A stretch of 5,840 nucleotides of DNA, taken from Tenericutes bacterium ADurb.BinA155. GTDB taxonomy: Bacteria > Bacillota_I > Bacilli_A > RFN20 > CAG-826. The notes under the pieces were generated by a model. The model ran no database searches. It saw only the letters and a list, made by a program, of their open reading frames with translations, and was not told where the DNA came from. Shown here in pieces: positions 5,840 to 5,840 of the stretch. The stretch is taken from positions 1 through 5,840 of the forward strand of contig MVZL01000083.1 in assembly GCA_002068375.1 (NCBI GenBank), read 5' to 3'. Within the stretch, counting starts at the first letter, position 1. The number at the start of each line of letters is the position of its first letter. The translations under genes were made by a program, and so were the position numbers.

Positions 5840-5840
5840 A

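Overview
The window looks like chromosomal DNA of a member of the Bacillota (Bacilli or a relative such as Erysipelotrichia). The main evidence is a full-length PolC-type replicative DNA polymerase, the Gram-positive/Mollicutes form, which directly follows the last codons of an RseP/RasP-type site-2 protease. This resembles the rasP-(proS)-polC order of Bacillus. TGA is used as a stop (polC, antitoxin) and TGG for Trp, so the standard bacterial code applies. Both tRNA genes encode their CCA end, and two of the small-gene starts carry strong Shine-Dalgarno sequences. Base composition is a little over half G+C in polC and visibly lower in the accessory genes. I cannot name a genus.

Layout on the + strand: 1-115 is the 3' end of rseP; 102-4571 is polC; a promoter whose -35 lies in the last codons of polC drives tRNA-Pro(CGG) at 4624-4700; a bidirectional terminator lies at 4712-4741. 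At the right edge, tRNA-Arg(CCT) occupies 5762-5839 with its own promoter. On the - strand, between the two tRNAs, is a small accessory block read right to left: a YefM-family antitoxin (start 5585), a YoeB-family toxin overlapping it by four bases (ATGA), and a small GNAT-fold acetyltransferase (start 5029) that ends at the shared terminator.

How the parts work together: polC and rseP are core functions, probably co-transcribed. The yefM-yoeB pair is a type II toxin-antitoxin system. YoeB cuts mRNA on the ribosome, YefM neutralises it, and the complex should repress its own promoter. The promoter contains two GTAC-centred half-sites 12 bp apart, the spacing known for the E. coli yefM operator. 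The antitoxin has two in-frame starts, each with a good ribosome binding site, and the promoter/operator lies inside the optional 26-residue extension.

I do not see a previously undescribed system here. The points most worth a second look are the operator geometry and dual start of the antitoxin, the tRNA-flanked position of the accessory block, and the compact promoters. No stretch longer than about 180 bases lacks a gene.
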